Origin: Pseudomonadota bacterium
Lineage (GTDB): Bacteria; Pseudomonadota; Gammaproteobacteria; Pseudomonadales; Oceanobacteraceae
NCBI GenBank assembly: GCA_023399105.1
Contig: JAEWQT010000181.1
Span: forward strand, 1-6,741
Direction: 5' to 3'
DNA length: 6,741 bases
The translations under genes were made by a program, and so were the position numbers. The notes beneath the pieces were generated by a model that was given only the letters and a program-made list of their open reading frames with translations, was not told the origin of the DNA and did no database searches. Below are positions 6,340 through 6,741 of the stretch, one piece after another (positions within the stretch are counted from its first letter, which is position 1; each line of letters begins with the position of its first letter).

Positions 6340-6741
6340 TCAGAACTCAAACCGCTCCAGCTTAAACCCGCGGTCATTGCTCCAGCGAATCATCCAGCCG
6401 CTGTGGTCGTCCCAGTCGCCTAACACAATGCGCCGGCGGGGCTGGCCGTTATGCTGCCACTGGTGGTCAAACGGCCGGTGGGTGTGGCCATGAATCAGCA
6501 GGGCAGTGCCGTGCTTGTCCATTTCTGCGTCCACTTCGGCCGGGGTTACGTCCATAATCTCAGCGCTTTTCATCTGCTGGCCGCTCTGGCTTTCGCCGCG
6601 AACTTTGCGGGCAAAGGCGATGCGTTCTTCAATGCTCTGGCTCAGAATCTGCTGCTGCCAGGCGGCGCTGCGGAACAGCGGGCGGATTTTCATGTACTCG
6701 GTATCCTGCGTACACAGGCTGTCGCCGTGCATCAGCAGTAC
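6340..6741 (-). CDS. lpxH: UDP-2,3-diacylglucosamine diphosphatase LpxH, C-terminal part (5' end outside window)
   Basis: LpxH is a peripheral-membrane, calcineurin-like metallophosphoesterase that cleaves UDP-2,3-diacylglucosamine to lipid X and UMP in lipid A synthesis. The visible 133 residues run from the window edge to TGA at 6342-6340 and correspond to roughly the last 55% of the family (E. coli 240 residues). The frame stays open past the ATG at 6732 (upstream codons V-L-L), so that ATG is internal. Motifs include MHGDSLCT (4-11), whose His is a metal ligand, AEIMDV (60-65), and the metal-binding GHTHRP (85-90) preceded by LLIH, then VLGDW (106-110). The N-terminal DLH, GD and GNRD metal motifs must lie beyond the window. 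The gene converges on murB. It adds a third lipid A gene to the neighbourhood, although on the opposite strand and hence in a separate transcript. Confidence 0.93.
   Translation of the reverse strand, partial: VLLMHGDSLCTQDTEYMKIRPLFRSAAWQQQILSQSIEERIAFARKVRGESQSGQQMKSAEIMDVTPAEVDAEMDKHGTALLIHGHTHRPFDHQWQHNGQPRRRIVLGDWDDHSGWMIRWSNDRGFKLERFEF

Noticed and set aside
1..6741. A previously undescribed defence, mobile or RNA system
   Set aside because: Every stretch over about 100 bp is covered by a recognisable housekeeping or envelope gene. I found no transposase, integrase, tRNA, CRISPR-like repeats, attachment sites or stretch of clearly foreign composition.

Overview
The window is 6.7 kb of dense, ordinary-looking chromosomal coding DNA from a gammaproteobacterium. 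The gene order comEC - exbB - exbD - msbA - lpxK - Trm112-like - LMW phosphatase - murB is one I recall from Pseudomonas, Marinobacter and related Pseudomonadales/Oceanospirillales. Protein motifs also fit this group. The lack of rne after murB and the frequent TTA codons suggest a marine oceanospirillalean-type organism rather than Pseudomonas itself, but that placement is inference.

Layout: positions 1-657 hold the 3' end of comEC/rec2, the DNA-uptake channel protein, covering its C-terminal metallo-beta-lactamase-like domain. A 103-bp gap follows with a plausible extended -10 promoter and a good Shine-Dalgarno site. From 761 to 6251 seven genes run head to tail with gaps of at most 3 bp or short overlaps, which strongly suggests one operon: exbB and exbD (proton-driven inner-membrane motor), msbA (lipid A/LPS flippase), lpxK (lipid A 4'-kinase), a small Trm112/UPF0434 zinc-ribbon-like protein, a low-molecular-weight protein tyrosine phosphatase, and murB (peptidoglycan precursor reductase). 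An 88-bp gap with a repeated GGGTTAAGGCGT-like motif separates murB from a convergent, edge-truncated lpxH (lipid A precursor pyrophosphatase) on the minus strand.

How the genes work together: the operon is an envelope-building unit. LpxH and LpxK catalyse separate steps of lipid A synthesis, MsbA flips the lipid A-core product across the inner membrane, and MurB makes UDP-MurNAc for peptidoglycan. ExbB/ExbD would form an energy-transducing complex whose partner is not visible here. The most notable feature of the layout is an absence: kdsB, which usually sits between the Trm112-like gene and the phosphatase, is missing. I see no sign of an undescribed system, mobile element, CRISPR array or RNA gene.
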